A stretch of 64,000 nucleotides of DNA, from assembly GCF_002154225.1 (NCBI RefSeq), contig NZ_MTSE01000008.1:124001-188000 (forward strand), read 5' to 3'. This document shows positions 1 to 8,454 of the stretch, in pieces (position 1 is the first letter of the stretch; every line of letters starts with the position of its first letter). Both the position numbers and the translations under genes were made by a program. The notes beneath the pieces are model-generated. The model had not been told where the DNA came from. It was given only the letters and a program-made list of their open reading frames with translations, and did no database searches. The DNA comes from Hymenobacter crusticola. Lineage in GTDB: Bacteria > Bacteroidota > Bacteroidia > Cytophagales > Hymenobacteraceae.

Positions 1-415
1 TGGCTGCGAAGGCTTTACGAGCTTGTGCAATAGCGGGCGCGTGCTGGCTGGCCCAGTTGCCAAACTCGATAACAGCTCCCAGCAAACCCTGACCTAGCTC
101 GGTGAGGCGATACTCTACGCGGGGCGGCACCTCGGCGTATACGGTGCGCGTCACAAGGCCGTCGGCTTCCAGGGTGCGGAGCGTCACAGTGAGCATGCGC
201 TGCGAAATACCGTCGATGCGCTTGCGCAACTCGTTGAAGCGCAGACTACCCGCGCTACCTAGGTGCAGGATGGAAAACAACGACCACTTGTCGCCGAAGC
301 GGTCGAGGATGTCGCGTATGGGGCATAGGCCGGGGCCATTTTCCGGAACGGCGAGGATTTTTTGCGCGGCAGCCGCAATTTTATCTACCTGATTATCAGC
401 AATAGTTACGTACAT
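1..415 (-). CDS. HxlR-family transcriptional regulator (3' end cut by window edge)
   Basis: Translating the reverse complement from the ATG at 415 gives 138 codons with no stop before the window edge, so the gene is nearly complete but truncated by the window. After about 30 residues the protein reads CPIRDILDRFGDKWS, then FNELRKRIDGISQRML and VPPRVEYRLTELG. This is the winged-helix HxlR signature: the conserved N-terminal Cys of the redox or ligand-sensing type, the recognition helix, and the beta-wing YxLTxxG. HxlR proteins are dimeric repressors or activators, often of a divergent oxidoreductase gene, which is exactly the neighbour here (515-1375). A 6-bp inverted repeat lies between the two genes. 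Family assignment is firm. The effector is unknown. Confidence 0.93.
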   Translation of the reverse strand, partial: MYVTIADNQVDKIAAAAQKILAVPENGPGLCPIRDILDRFGDKWSLFSILHLGSAGSLRFNELRKRIDGISQRMLTVTLRTLEADGLVTRTVYAEVPPRVEYRLTELGQGLLGAVIEFGNWASQHAPAIAQARKAFAA

Positions 416-474
416 GTGCCTTAGGAAGCGAAAGATGCCTTCTTGTACCAGGCTGACTAGCCCAGTACCTTTGA

Positions 475-489
475 GTTACTAAAAGTAAC
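475..489. promoter_or_regulatory. Inverted repeat in HxlR/NmrA divergent spacer (candidate operator)
   Basis: GTTACT-AAA-AGTAAC is a perfect 6-bp inverted repeat with a 3-base spacer. It lies midway in the 99-bp spacer, 60 bp from the HxlR start and 26 bp from the reductase start. HxlR regulators bind short AT-rich palindromes of this kind next to their own gene, so it is the natural operator candidate for both divergent genes. No convincing TTG/TAnnTTTG pair was found around it. Confidence 0.55.
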
Positions 490-514
490 CATTGAACTTT
501 TACTCTCCAAACAT

Positions 515-1375
515 ATGCTAGCTATTACCGGCGCCACCGGCCACCTTGGCCGTGCTACCATCAACGCCTTACTGCCCAAAACTGCTGCCGATCAGATTGT
601 AGCTCTTGTTCGCGACCCGCAAAAAGCCGCTGACCTTAGCCAGCAAGGCGTGCAGGTGCGGCAAGGCGACTACAGCGACCTAGCTTCCTTAGAAGCTGCC
701 TTCCAGGGTGTGGATACGGTGCTGCTCATTTCCGGCGACGACCTCGCCAACCGCGCCCAGCAACATAAGAACGTGATTGACGCCGCTAAGCAGGCTGGTG
801 TGAAGCATGTTATCTACACCAGCGTGGTGAAACCCTCACGTGAATCGCACTTCCCGGCCTCGCCCAGCCACGTCGATACGGAAGAATACCTAGTGGCTTC
901 GGGCCTCACCTACACGCTGTTCCGCAATGCCCTCTACCTGGACTTTGTGCCGATGATCATTGGGCAGGAGGCAGTGCCGAGCGGCAAAATCTATTCGGCC
1001 GCTGGCGATGGCAAAACGAGCTACGCCCTACGCAACGACATTGCCGAAGCGCTAGCTAACGTGCTGACCTCCAGTGGTCACGAAAACCAAACCTACGACA
1101 TCAGCCTAGGTACCGCGTATTCCATTCAGGATATTGCCACGGCGCTGAGTGAAGTAACGGGCAAAACCATTGAGTACGTACCGATTTCGGGCGACGACAT
1201 GGCCGCCAGTATGCGCCAGCACCACGTGCCCGAGCCCATTGTGTCGATGATGGTGGGCATGACCGAAGCCATGAAGCAAAACGAGTTCAACGAGCCTAGC
1301 CCCACGCTCGAAAAGCTACTCGGTCATAAGCCAACCGATTTGAAGCCGTTCCTCACCAGCGCATACGGCAAGTAA
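515..1375 (+). CDS. NmrA-like NAD(P)H-binding oxidoreductase (QOR2/YtfG type)
   Basis: A 286-residue atypical short-chain dehydrogenase. The N-terminus ITGATGHLG is the GxxGxxG dinucleotide-binding loop. It is followed by VALVRDPQKA (second strand and NADP-binding region) and QGDYSDLASLEAAFQGVDTVLLISG, the layout of NmrA-like proteins and of E. coli quinone oxidoreductase 2 (YtfG). Such enzymes reduce quinones with NADPH or act as redox sensors. The HVIYTSVVKPS segment replaces the classical SDR YxxxK site, as expected for the atypical class. Divergent pairing with an HxlR regulator is the usual arrangement for this family and suggests induction by quinone or electrophile stress. The ATG follows the spacer directly. 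Substrate is inferred, not shown. Confidence 0.88.
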   Translation: MLAITGATGHLGRATINALLPKTAADQIVALVRDPQKAADLSQQGVQVRQGDYSDLASLEAAFQGVDTVLLISGDDLANRAQQHKNVIDAAKQAGVKHVIYTSVVKPSRESHFPASPSHVDTEEYLVASGLTYTLFRNALYLDFVPMIIGQEAVPSGKIYSAAGDGKTSYALRNDIAEALANVLTSSGHENQTYDISLGTAYSIQDIATALSEVTGKTIEYVPISGDDMAASMRQHHVPEPIVSMMVGMTEAMKQNEFNEPSPTLEKLLGHKPTDLKPFLTSAYGK

Positions 1376-1382
1376 GCAGCCA

Positions 1383-1469
1383 GCTAGTCATTCCGAGCAG
1401 CACCCTAAAGCTGAGTTGGTAGTAGCAAACTATCACGCTTGCTTACTTGCGTCGCCCGAAATGACTAGC
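1383..1469. repeat. Imperfect inverted repeat with GCTAGTCATT termini
   Basis: GCTAGTCATT at 1383-1392 is perfectly inverted as AATGACTAGC at 1460-1469, about 67 bp apart. The internal ends (CCGAGC and GCCCGA) also partly pair. It lies just after the reductase stop and resembles the GTCATGCTGAGC hairpin element at 53337-53431, so it may be a degenerate member of a dispersed palindromic repeat. Confidence 0.5.
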
Positions 1470-1571
1470 ATGCATCAGAAGCGCCCAATAGTACTAATTT
1501 AGGTTGCACAGCCACTACGCCTAGCCCCAGCAGGGCGGCATGTTGGTAGCAACCAGCACACCAATACACCC

Positions 1572-1626
1572 GAGCCCCAGCAGGGCGACCCATCGTTCAA
1601 CGAGAGGTGTCGCTCCGCTGGGGCTC
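1572..1626. repeat. REP-like palindrome, 20-bp arms
   Basis: Arms at 1572-1591 and 1607-1626 begin and end with GAGCCCCAGC / GCTGGGGCTC. They pair over 20 bp with three mismatches. The 15-base loop contains CGTTCAACG, itself a small palindrome. A direct repeat of AGCCCCAGCAGGGCG lies 50 bp upstream. The GCCCC...GGGGCGACA type is seen as a dispersed repeat in many Bacteroidota genomes. The same CGTTCAAC core recurs in hairpins near 34368, 35487 and 63004. Confidence 0.6.
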
Positions 1627-2014
1627 AGTCGTTTTTGCAGGGTAGCTTCTGTTGGTATAGCCTGCTGAAATTCGGTCCAATGACTGCGCAACTTCTTGGA
1701 ATAGCAATACTGGACGCCTTCGTTTTACGAAGGTCTCCTACGGGTTGAGGAGCTTTTTGGGAAGACAGGCGCCGCTTGGCGGAAGCAGCAAGCGCTCAAT
1801 AGAAATAATTAACCCTACCTTCACACAGCCGTATTGGCAAACCAAAAACGGCCTGAAAACTACTGCTGAGCTTGCTTTCAACCTGAATAGCTCGCAAAAT
1901 CGGCGGTACAGAATGCCGGCAGGAGCCTGGCTAATTTCCGTATTTTACGGCCTCCCTATTCGAAAAGCCAGCTGCTGAAGGTAGCAGCCACGCCGCGCGC
2001 CCCACCTACGTTGC

Positions 2015-4648
2015 ATGACACAAGAACAAATACGCTTAGCGGAAACCAAGACCAAAGAAATCGATTGGCAGCGCTTTGGCCCTTACCTCTCTGAGCGGCA
2101 GTGGGGCACCGTACGCGAAGACTACAGCGCCAACGGCGACGCCTGGAACTACGTGACCCACGAAATGGCCCGCAGCTACGCCTACCGTTGGGGCGAGGAG
2201 GGCATTGGTGGCATCAGCGACCATCGGCAACTGCTGTGCTTTTCGGTGGCGTTGTGGAACGGGCAGGACCGCGTCCTGAAGGAGCGCCTGTTTGGCCTGA
2301 CCAATAACCAAGGCAACCACGGCGAGGACGTGAAGGAGTGCTACTATTACCTTGACAGCACGCCTACGCACTCCTACATGAAGATGCTGTACAAGTACCC
2401 GCAGCGGGAGTTTCCGTACGTGGAAGTGCGCGACGAAAACATGCGCCGCACGCGTCAACATCCGGAGTTTGAGCTGATGGATACCGGTATCTTCAATGAT
2501 GGGCGGTACTTCGACGTCTTCATTGAGTATGCTAAAGCCGGCCCCGAAGATATTCTCATCAAGATAACAGCCCATAACCGTGGCTCCGAGGAAGCTAGCC
2601 TGCACGTGCTGCCGCAGCTCTGGTTTCGCAACACGTGGGCCTGGGGACACGATGATTATAAGCCGCAACTGAGTACGTCCGCGCCCGGCGTAGTGCAGAT
2701 CGACGAGCGGGAGCTAGGTCGCTACAAGCTCTACTGCGACCAAGCGCCCGACCTGCTCTTCTGCGACAACAGCACGAATGGGGCAAAGCTCTACGGGCTA
2801 GATCCGGACGGCCACTACTTCAAAGACGGCGTCAACGATTACCTGATCGACGGTGATACGGCAGCCCTTAACCCGGCCCAAAAGGGTACGAAGGTAGCCG
2901 CGCATTATCCGCTGACCCTAGGTCCTGACGAGGCGTACACCGTGCGTTTGCGCCTGAGCAAGGAGCGGCAGGAAAGCCCGTTCGAGGACTTTGAAAACCT
3001 GTTTGCACTGCGGCAGCACGAGGCCGATGAGTTTTATCACTGCATTCAGCAGGAGATAAAAGACCCCGATGCGCGCAACGTTCAGCGACAGGCATTTGCG
3101 GGGATGATGTGGAGCAAGCAGTTCTACTACTACGACGTAACGCAGTGGCTCGACGGCGACCCGGCCGTGCTAACGCCCCCAGTGGAGCGCCTGAAGGGGC
3201 GCAACAGCACCTGGCGTCACCTCTACAACGCCGACATCATCTCGATGCCGGATAAGTGGGAATACCCGTGGTACGCGGCTTGGGACTTAGCTTTTCACTG
3301 CATCTCGCTGGCCATGATCGACTCGCAGTTTGCCAAGAGCCAACTGCGCCTGCTCACCCGCGACTGGTACATGCACCCCAACGGCCAGCTGCCGGCCTAC
3401 GAGTGGGCCCTCGGCGACGTGAACCCGCCGGTGCACGCCTGGGCTACGTGGCGCGTATATCAGATGGACCAGAAGCAAAATGGAGGCGAGGGCGACACGG
3501 CCTTTCTGGAGTCCGTATTTCACCGTCTCACCCTCAACTTTACGTGGTGGGTGAACCGCAAGGACCGCCACGACCACAACATCTTCGAGGGTGGCTTCCT
3601 GGGGCTGGACAATATTGGCGTATTCGACCGCTCGGCGCCGCTACCCACAGGCGGCTACATCGAGCAGGCCGATGGTACCTCCTGGATGGCTATGTACGCC
3701 CTGAATTTGATGCGCATGGCCCTGGAGCTAGCCAAAACCAGCCCCGTTTACCAGGACATTGCCAGCAAGTTCTTTGAGCACTTTCTCTACATCGCCGAGG
3801 CCATGACCAAGGTCGGCGATGAAGCCTTCAACCTCTGGGATGAGGAAGACGAGTTCTTCTATGATGTGCTGCATACCCCTGATGATCAGCGTGTAAAGTT
3901 GAAGGTGCGCTCCATCGTAGGGTTGATTCCGCTGTTTGCTGTGGAAGTACTCGATGAAGAGCTCTTGGAAAGCATGCCCGACTTTACGCGCCGGCTGAAG
4001 TGGTTCCTGGAAAACCGCCCCCACCTAGCCGAGCTGGTTTCGCGGTGGCAGGAGCCGGGTAAGGGCGAGCGGCACCTGCTGTCGTTGCTGCGGAGCCACC
4101 GCATGAAAAAGCTGCTGCAGCGCATGCTCGACGAAGGCGAGTTCCTGGCCGACTACGGCATTCGAGCCCTCTCGCGCCATCACCTAGATCACCCGTACGT
4201 GTACCGCACGCTGGAAGCCGACTTCACGGTGAAGTACGTGCCTGGCGAGTCAGAGTCAAGCTTGTTTGGCGGCAACTCCAACTGGCGCGGCCCGATTTGG
4301 TTTCCGATCAACTACTTGCTCATCGAGTCGTTGCAGCGGTTTTACTTCTACTACGACGATTCCTTTCAGGTGGAGTACCCCACAGGTTCGGGCGAGATGC
4401 ATTCGCTCAAGGAGGTAGCCGGGGCCCTTTCTCAGCGACTCACGCGCCTGTTTTTGCGCAACGCCGAAGGTAAGCGGCCAGCCATGGGCGACAACCCCTT
4501 GCTCCAGCACGACCCACACTTCCGCGATTATTTGTGGTTTCACGAATACTTTCACGGCGAGAGTGGCTGCGGCCTAGGTGCTATTCATCAGACGGGTTGG
4601 ACGGGACTCATTGCCAAGCTGTTGCAGCCCAATGGAAAGGACCAGTAG
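2015..4648 (+). CDS. Glucosidase, MGH1-like / GH63-related glycoside hydrolase
   Basis: An 877-residue cytosolic protein without a signal peptide. It has an N-terminal beta-sandwich-like half (residues about 1-330) and a C-terminal (alpha/alpha)6-type catalytic half. Recognisable motifs are YPWYAAWDLAFHCISLAMID (about 415-435), PLPTGGYIEQADGTSWMAMY (about 545-565) and NSNWRGPIWFPINYLL (about 755-770). The last is the hallmark NxxWRGPIW of GH63 glucosidases and related mannosylglycerate-hydrolase-like families. The length fits bacterial proteins annotated as glucosidase with an MGH1 domain. It probably cleaves glucosides or glucosylglycerate-type compatible solutes inside the cell, but the substrate cannot be read from sequence. 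The gene stands alone, and no start-deciding signal is visible besides the ATG. Confidence 0.85.
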   Translation: MTQEQIRLAETKTKEIDWQRFGPYLSERQWGTVREDYSANGDAWNYVTHEMARSYAYRWGEEGIGGISDHRQLLCFSVALWNGQDRVLKERLFGLTNNQGNHGEDVKECYYYLDSTPTHSYMKMLYKYPQREFPYVEVRDENMRRTRQHPEFELMDTGIFNDGRYFDVFIEYAKAGPEDILIKITAHNRGSEEASLHVLPQLWFRNTWAWGHDDYKPQLSTSAPGVVQIDERELGRYKLYCDQAPDLLFCDNSTNGAKLYGLDPDGHYFKDGVNDYLIDGDTAALNPAQKGTKVAAHYPLTLGPDEAYTVRLRLSKERQESPFEDFENLFALRQHEADEFYHCIQQEIKDPDARNVQRQAFAGMMWSKQFYYYDVTQWLDGDPAVLTPPVERLKGRNSTWRHLYNADIISMPDKWEYPWYAAWDLAFHCISLAMIDSQFAKSQLRLLTRDWYMHPNGQLPAYEWALGDVNPPVHAWATWRVYQMDQKQNGGEGDTAFLESVFHRLTLNFTWWVNRKDRHDHNIFEGGFLGLDNIGVFDRSAPLPTGGYIEQADGTSWMAMYALNLMRMALELAKTSPVYQDIASKFFEHFLYIAEAMTKVGDEAFNLWDEEDEFFYDVLHTPDDQRVKLKVRSIVGLIPLFAVEVLDEELLESMPDFTRRLKWFLENRPHLAELVSRWQEPGKGERHLLSLLRSHRMKKLLQRMLDEGEFLADYGIRALSRHHLDHPYVYRTLEADFTVKYVPGESESSLFGGNSNWRGPIWFPINYLLIESLQRFYFYYDDSFQVEYPTGSGEMHSLKEVAGALSQRLTRLFLRNAEGKRPAMGDNPLLQHDPHFRDYLWFHEYFHGESGCGLGAIHQTGWTGLIAKLLQPNGKDQ

Positions 4649-4873
4649 GCAAGACTGCGTACCTACTGTCTAGAAGTAAGCAACAGTGTTGAAAAGAGCA
4701 GCCTGGCTGTGCTGCCCCTAGGTTGTGCCATAAATTTGTGACTAGATGCAGCCTTTGGGCAGCTAGGTTGTTCTTGTGCTTTACTTTTTCTTTGCACCTG
4801 CACTTTCCTATAGAACGAGTCCTGCCACTGGGTATTCGCTACTCAGTACCAAAAACTCACTACGCACACCTTC

Positions 4874-5656
4874 ATGCTCAAAAAGTATTGCGCGCTGTTT
4901 TTACTAGCGCTGTTGCCCTTTAGCCTTCGGGCGTGGGGCGTAATGGGGCACCGCACGGTGGCCAAGATTGCCCAAAACCATCTGAAAAAGAGCACCAAGC
5001 GGCAAATAGCCCAGCTGCTTGGCACCGAAACCATTCCGCTGGTAAGCACCTGGGCCGATGAGGCCCGCTACTCTTCTGAGTACAAGGAAACCGCGCCCTG
5101 GCACTTCGCCAACCTCCCCGACGGCCTAGGCTACGAGCAGTTTTCCACCCAACTCAAAGCCCTAACGGTGCCAAACGCCTACCAAGCGTTGCAGCAGAAC
5201 ATCCAAATCTTAAAAGACCCAGCAAAGAGCAAAGACGAGAAGGTAGTAGCCCTCAAATTCGTCATTCACCTCGTTGGTGATGTGCACCAGCCCATGCACG
5301 TGAGCCGGGCCGAGGACCAGGGCGGCAACAAGATTCAGGCGAAATACCAGGGCAAAGAAACCAACCTGCACAGCCTCTGGGACAGTGGGTTGGTAGAATA
5401 CCAAGGCTACACGTACAGCGAAATGGCCCAGGCCTACGACCACGTGCGCGGCAGCCAGCAGAAGCAGTGGCAAGCCGCCGACCCCGTGCAATGGATGTTT
5501 GAGTCGTACCAAATCAGCCAGCAACTCTACGCCGAGGCCGCGAAGGGCACCGACTTCGACTTCCGTTATACGCCCGCCCACCTGCCTACCGTGCAGGAGC
5601 GTATCACCCAGGCCGGTATCCGGCTGGCGGGCGTGCTCAATAGCATTTACGGTTAA
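4874..5656 (+). CDS. S1/P1-type zinc-dependent nuclease, secreted
   Basis: A 260-residue precursor with a short signal peptide ending ...LRA before Trp21. In S1/P1 nucleases the mature N-terminal Trp itself coordinates zinc, so cleavage A|W is expected. Other zinc ligands are visible: GHRTVAKIA (His), TWADEAR (Asp), HLVGDVHQPMHVS (His and Asp) and NLHSLWDSGL (His, Asp). The family cuts single-stranded DNA and RNA and removes 3' phosphates, and in bacteria it works in the periplasm or outside the cell, often for phosphate or nucleotide scavenging. It is monocistronic, closed by a strong terminator at 5691. Upstream, TAAATTTG at 4731-4738 resembles a Bacteroidota -7 box, but its -33 partner is weak. 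Confidence 0.95.
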   Translation: MLKKYCALFLLALLPFSLRAWGVMGHRTVAKIAQNHLKKSTKRQIAQLLGTETIPLVSTWADEARYSSEYKETAPWHFANLPDGLGYEQFSTQLKALTVPNAYQALQQNIQILKDPAKSKDEKVVALKFVIHLVGDVHQPMHVSRAEDQGGNKIQAKYQGKETNLHSLWDSGLVEYQGYTYSEMAQAYDHVRGSQQKQWQAADPVQWMFESYQISQQLYAEAAKGTDFDFRYTPAHLPTVQERITQAGIRLAGVLNSIYG

Positions 5657-5690
5657 GACCTAGGCTAGACCTTAACTGCACGTCCCTATA

Positions 5691-5723
5691 AGCCGCTGCT
5701 CTTCAGAAGAGTGGCGGCTTTTC
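5691..5723. terminator. Terminator after S1/P1 nuclease gene, possibly bidirectional
   Basis: A 13-bp stem (5691-5703 with 5707-5719) with two G-U pairs and a CAG loop is followed by TTTTC on the plus strand. It sits between two converging genes, so it may also end the small minus-strand gene at 5731-5934. Confidence 0.8.
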
Positions 5724-5730
5724 TATGTGA

Positions 5731-5934
5731 TTATTTTTTTCGGTTTTGCACCGTAATAACTGATTTACCGGCGGTGTCGCGGCGAGCTATATGGTGTTGC
5801 TGCGCGCGTTGCTCATCGGTTTCGCTGTGGATGGTGTTCTCCCTGGTAGCCCAGAAGAGCGCCAACACGGCTACTACCACCATCAGAACGTAAATAACCC
5901 GGGTCTGCCGCGGGATGATCTCGCTTGGTTTCAT
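5731..5934 (-). CDS. Small single-span membrane protein, unknown function
   Basis: A 67-residue ORF starting MKPSEIIPRQTRVIYV. A hydrophobic helix VIYVLMVVVAVLALFWA (about residues 13-30) is followed by a charged, mostly polar tail. An upstream in-frame ATG at 5955 would add seven residues. The start at 5934 gives the more typical short cytoplasmic N-terminus. The frame ends just before the terminator at 5691-5723, and the composition (positive residue before the helix) looks protein-like rather than random. No family was recognised. It could be a membrane-anchored accessory protein. A chance ORF is not excluded. Confidence 0.5.
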   Translation of the reverse strand: MKPSEIIPRQTRVIYVLMVVVAVLALFWATRENTIHSETDEQRAQQHHIARRDTAGKSVITVQNRKK

Positions 5935-6180
5935 TGTCGTAGGCGATGCGTACAACCCCCTAACGGCAATGGCGCATTGGAGTTGCTGCGACCAGCCAAA
6001 CGGCCGAGCTTGTACCTCGGCTACGCGGGGCGGAGGCGAGGAAAGCTAGGCCGTGACTCGAAACCGAGAGCCAGAATTTGAGTTTAAGCTAGCAAACGCG
6101 CAAAACAAGCCACTGCCTAGCAGCACTGAGCTAGGTTGCGGAGTTCAAAGACAACATCAACCAACCCCTCTAGCCTACCC

Positions 6181-6900
6181 ATGAGTTATCCCAATGCCGT
6201 GTCGCTGCAAGTCAGTGACGGCACCGAAATGCAAGCCTACACGGCGCGCCCCTTAACGGCCGGCCCTTTTCCCGGCGTCATCTTACTTCAGGAGGCCTTT
6301 GGCGTAAACCACCACATCCGCAGCGTGGCCGACCGGCTTGCCGAAGAAGGCTACGTGGTAGTTGCGCCCGAGCTGTTTCACCGCACGGCCGCGCCCGGCA
6401 CCGAAATCTCGTACTCCGACTTTGCCAGCGCCGCGCCGCACTACCAGGCCATCAATCCCCAAGACCTCACGGCCGACTTGCAAGCCGCGCACGACTGGCT
6501 GCAAAACGAACCCGGCGTGGTGAATGACCGCATAGGCAGCATTGGTTTTTGCCTCGGTGGGCGTGTGTCGTTCCTGGCCAATGCGGTGTTGCCGCTCGCG
6601 GCGGCTGTTTCATATTATGGCGGTGGCACGCACCTGCTCAAAGATCGGGCGTCGGCGTTGCATGCGCCGCACTTGTTTTTCTGGGCTGGGCAAGACCAGC
6701 ACATCTTGCCCGCGAACGTGGCCGAAGTGGTGCAAGCGCTGGATGCGGCCGGCAAACCGTACATCAACACCGTCATCTCCTACGCCGACCACGGTTTCCA
6801 CTGCGATGAGCGCCCTAGCTACAATCGGGAAGCCGCTCAGGAAGCATGGGCCTTCACCATGAGCTTTTTCAACGAAAAGTTACGCTCCCCCGAGTTTTAA
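6181..6900 (+). CDS. Dienelactone hydrolase family protein
   Basis: A 239-residue alpha/beta hydrolase. The nucleophile motif is GSIGFCLGGR (Cys nucleophile, about residue 122) in the typical GxCxGG elbow. The acid lies in FWAGQDQHI (Asp) and the catalytic His in SYADHGFHCD near the C-terminus, giving the Cys-Asp-His triad of dienelactone hydrolases. EAFGVNHHIRSVADRLAEEGY near residues 38-58 is the conserved cap and oxyanion region. The family hydrolyses dienelactones in chlorocatechol breakdown, but many bacterial members have broader or unknown ester substrates, and no catechol genes are nearby. The ATG at 6181 was preferred over 6136 because the protein family begins about here and the upstream residues are low-complexity. 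Confidence 0.92.
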   Translation: MSYPNAVSLQVSDGTEMQAYTARPLTAGPFPGVILLQEAFGVNHHIRSVADRLAEEGYVVVAPELFHRTAAPGTEISYSDFASAAPHYQAINPQDLTADLQAAHDWLQNEPGVVNDRIGSIGFCLGGRVSFLANAVLPLAAAVSYYGGGTHLLKDRASALHAPHLFFWAGQDQHILPANVAEVVQALDAAGKPYINTVISYADHGFHCDERPSYNREAAQEAWAFTMSFFNEKLRSPEF

Positions 6901-6923
6901 GGCTTAACATCAGCTTGCAAGAC

Positions 6924-6959
6924 AAAAAGCGCCGGATCGACACGTCCGGTGCTTTTTTT
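6924..6959. terminator. Bidirectional terminator between dienelactone hydrolase and AraC genes
   Basis: The stem AAAAAGCGCCGGA / TCCGGTGCTTTTTTT (6924-6936 with 6945-6959, 8-base loop) has a T run on the plus strand and an A run on the other side. It can end both converging genes. The AraC stop codon overlaps its edge. Confidence 0.88.
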
Positions 6960-7947
6960 ATGTCCTGTGCTCGCGCAACTCCCGCGGCGATACACCAAAT
7001 TTCTTTTTGAACGCCGCGCTAAAGTGTTGCAGCGACGAGTACCCTAGCTCAAAGGCAAGCTCACTGGCGGTTTTGTGGCCGTCGAGTAGCTGCGCCTTGG
7101 CCTCCGTGAGTCGAAAATCGGCTAAGTAGCCAAACACCGTTTGGCCAAACTGCCCCTTAAATCCTTTCTTCAGCTTGAACTCATTGAGGCCAGCCAAGCG
7201 AGCGAGCTCAGGGAGCGTGGGTGGGAGCTGCAGATGCTGAACGAGGTAGTCGCGAGCAAACAGCAGCCGCTCCTGGTCGTATTCGGTGCGGGCAAAGCGA
7301 CGGGGTGTACTGGCTTGCGCAAAGGCATCCGCCTGCAAAACCAGGATTTCGATGGCTTTGGAATACAAAAACAGCTTCTTGAGGCGACCCTGAAAACGAC
7401 ACGTAAGTACCTCCCGGATAGCCGTGTGCAAAGCCAGACCTAGGTGCAGGCTCTCTTCCCGGAGCACCGCCGGTCGGCCGCGCCGTACGTCATTGGCAAG
7501 TTGACGTAGGGGCGCAGAAGCTTCCTGGGCCAGCGCCAGGAAAGCCTCTTTGCTAAATTGTAGGATGAACGTTTCCGATTCCAGCTCCTCGTAGCGCATA
7601 GTGGCTTCGAAGCCGGGGTGGTAGGCGAGGTAGTGCTGGTAGCTCGCCAGGGTGTGCACCCGCCCCGACAGCTTATTTTCAATAACCACCCGGCCGCGCA
7701 AATTGAAGTGCAGGTGTACCACATCGAGGTCGGTACGCCAAGTCGTTTCGAAGGGCTGATGGTAGTGCCAATGCGAATAGCCCATCCGGATGCCATCGAA
7801 GTACCAATGCGCCATGTAGCCGCGGCCCACGGGCAAATCTAGCGTCTGGGACGCTTCCACTAGCTCCGACGAGTCAAAGTCCGCCGTTACGTAGTCGTTC
7901 TGATGAACGAGGCTGTGGTCGGTACGATGTCGAACTTCGAGCGGCAT
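6958..7947 (-). CDS. AraC-family transcriptional regulator
   Basis: A 329-residue protein. The N-terminal about 200 residues form a probable ligand-binding or dimerisation domain with no recognised family motif. The C-terminal region from about residue 225 is a double helix-turn-helix: TLPELARLAGLNEFKLKKGF, then TASELAFELGYSSLQHFSAA and FKKKFGVSPRELR, the AraC signature. It is transcribed leftward into the terminator at 6924. A perfect 16-bp palindrome lies 55 bp upstream of its start. The plausible target is the divergent small-gene run beginning at 8211 or its own promoter. The effector is unknown. Confidence 0.92.
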   Translation of the reverse strand: MPLEVRHRTDHSLVHQNDYVTADFDSSELVEASQTLDLPVGRGYMAHWYFDGIRMGYSHWHYHQPFETTWRTDLDVVHLHFNLRGRVVIENKLSGRVHTLASYQHYLAYHPGFEATMRYEELESETFILQFSKEAFLALAQEASAPLRQLANDVRRGRPAVLREESLHLGLALHTAIREVLTCRFQGRLKKLFLYSKAIEILVLQADAFAQASTPRRFARTEYDQERLLFARDYLVQHLQLPPTLPELARLAGLNEFKLKKGFKGQFGQTVFGYLADFRLTEAKAQLLDGHKTASELAFELGYSSLQHFSAAFKKKFGVSPRELREHRT

Positions 7948-8001
7948 ACTAAGTCAAGAAGTGAAGCTAGCTAACCAGGAGTAGGCACAAGCCAAAAGTC
8001 G

Positions 8002-8017
8002 TTGCCTGCGCAGGCAA
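8002..8017. promoter_or_regulatory. Perfect 16-bp palindrome upstream of AraC gene
   Basis: TTGCCTGCGCAGGCAA is fully self-complementary and lies in the 263-bp spacer between the AraC gene and the divergent HMA-like gene. On the minus strand it is embedded between TTTG and GACTTTTG, poor matches to -33 and -7 boxes. A regulator-binding site is the likeliest reading, although AraC proteins more often use direct repeats. Confidence 0.45.
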
Positions 8018-8210
8018 AGGTGCAAACTCCTGCCGCGAATAAGTTATGAATAAAGGAGTTGTGTTTACGCCAAACGGAGCCTTTACCGAGGTGCAAGCAA
8101 GCGTTAAGATAGTCCGGCGCTTGTAACTGAGATTCCCGCTGGTGTAACGCATTAGCTAGCCACCCAACGCAATTTTGCACAGGCTCCGAGCAAGGTAGCA
8201 AGCGGAGCCC

Positions 8211-8441
8211 ATGGCTATGCAAGAAATAGAAGTCTTTCGGACCAACGTAACGTGCCGCCGGGTGGCGGCCGGGCTCCTGCGGCAACTACTGGCGCGCTAT
8301 CCTGCCTGGGGCATCACCTTCGACCTCACCGATTGCGACCGGGTACTGCGCGTGCAAACCCCCGGCTGCCCCATCGACTCTGCCACCATCATCCATGTAC
8401 TGCAGGCCAGTGGTTACTTGTGCGAGCCGCTGCCCGAGTGA
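8211..8441 (+). CDS. Small HMA-like (ferredoxin-fold) protein lacking CxxC
   Basis: A 76-residue protein. VFRTNVTCRRVAAGLLRQLL, then ITFDLTDCDRVLRVQT and IIHVLQASGYLCEPLPE match the beta-alpha-beta-beta-alpha-beta order of heavy-metal-associated domains. The pattern resembles a Bacteroidota group of small proteins (V-F-xT-N-V ... DxDxVLRV ... GYxCE-LP). The metal-binding MxCxxC loop is reduced to NVTCRR, with a single Cys, so copper transfer is doubtful. Three cysteines remain, two near strand ends. The GIN-domain gene begins 13 bp downstream, suggesting an operon. Initiation at the second Met (8217) is equally possible. Confidence 0.7.
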   Translation: MAMQEIEVFRTNVTCRRVAAGLLRQLLARYPAWGITFDLTDCDRVLRVQTPGCPIDSATIIHVLQASGYLCEPLPE

Positions 8442-8454
8442 CCCGCTTTGTCTT

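Larger units (their letters stand above)
1376..2014. other. Non-coding spacer with REP-like repeats
   Basis: No convincing gene lies in these 639 bp. The only open frame (1745-1978) starts at TTG, has no recognisable domain and is probably chance. The spacer holds two repeat structures described separately (1383-1469 and 1572-1626), a second copy of the 15-mer AGCCCCAGCAGGGCG at 1523-1537, and a small hairpin CCTTCGTTTTACGAAGG near 1717-1733. Confidence 0.6.

Noticed and set aside
1572..1626. CRISPR-like direct repeats
   Set aside because: Only two copies 50 bp apart, one being an arm of a hairpin. No array of regularly spaced repeats and no cas genes in the window.
1745..1978. 77-residue plus-strand frame in a spacer
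   Set aside because: Starts with TTG, has no domain, signal or neighbour support, and overlaps a repeat-rich non-coding spacer.
2036..2668. 210-residue minus-strand frame inside the glucosidase gene
   Set aside because: Antisense shadow of a GC-rich gene with biased third positions. The plus-strand protein has clear family motifs.
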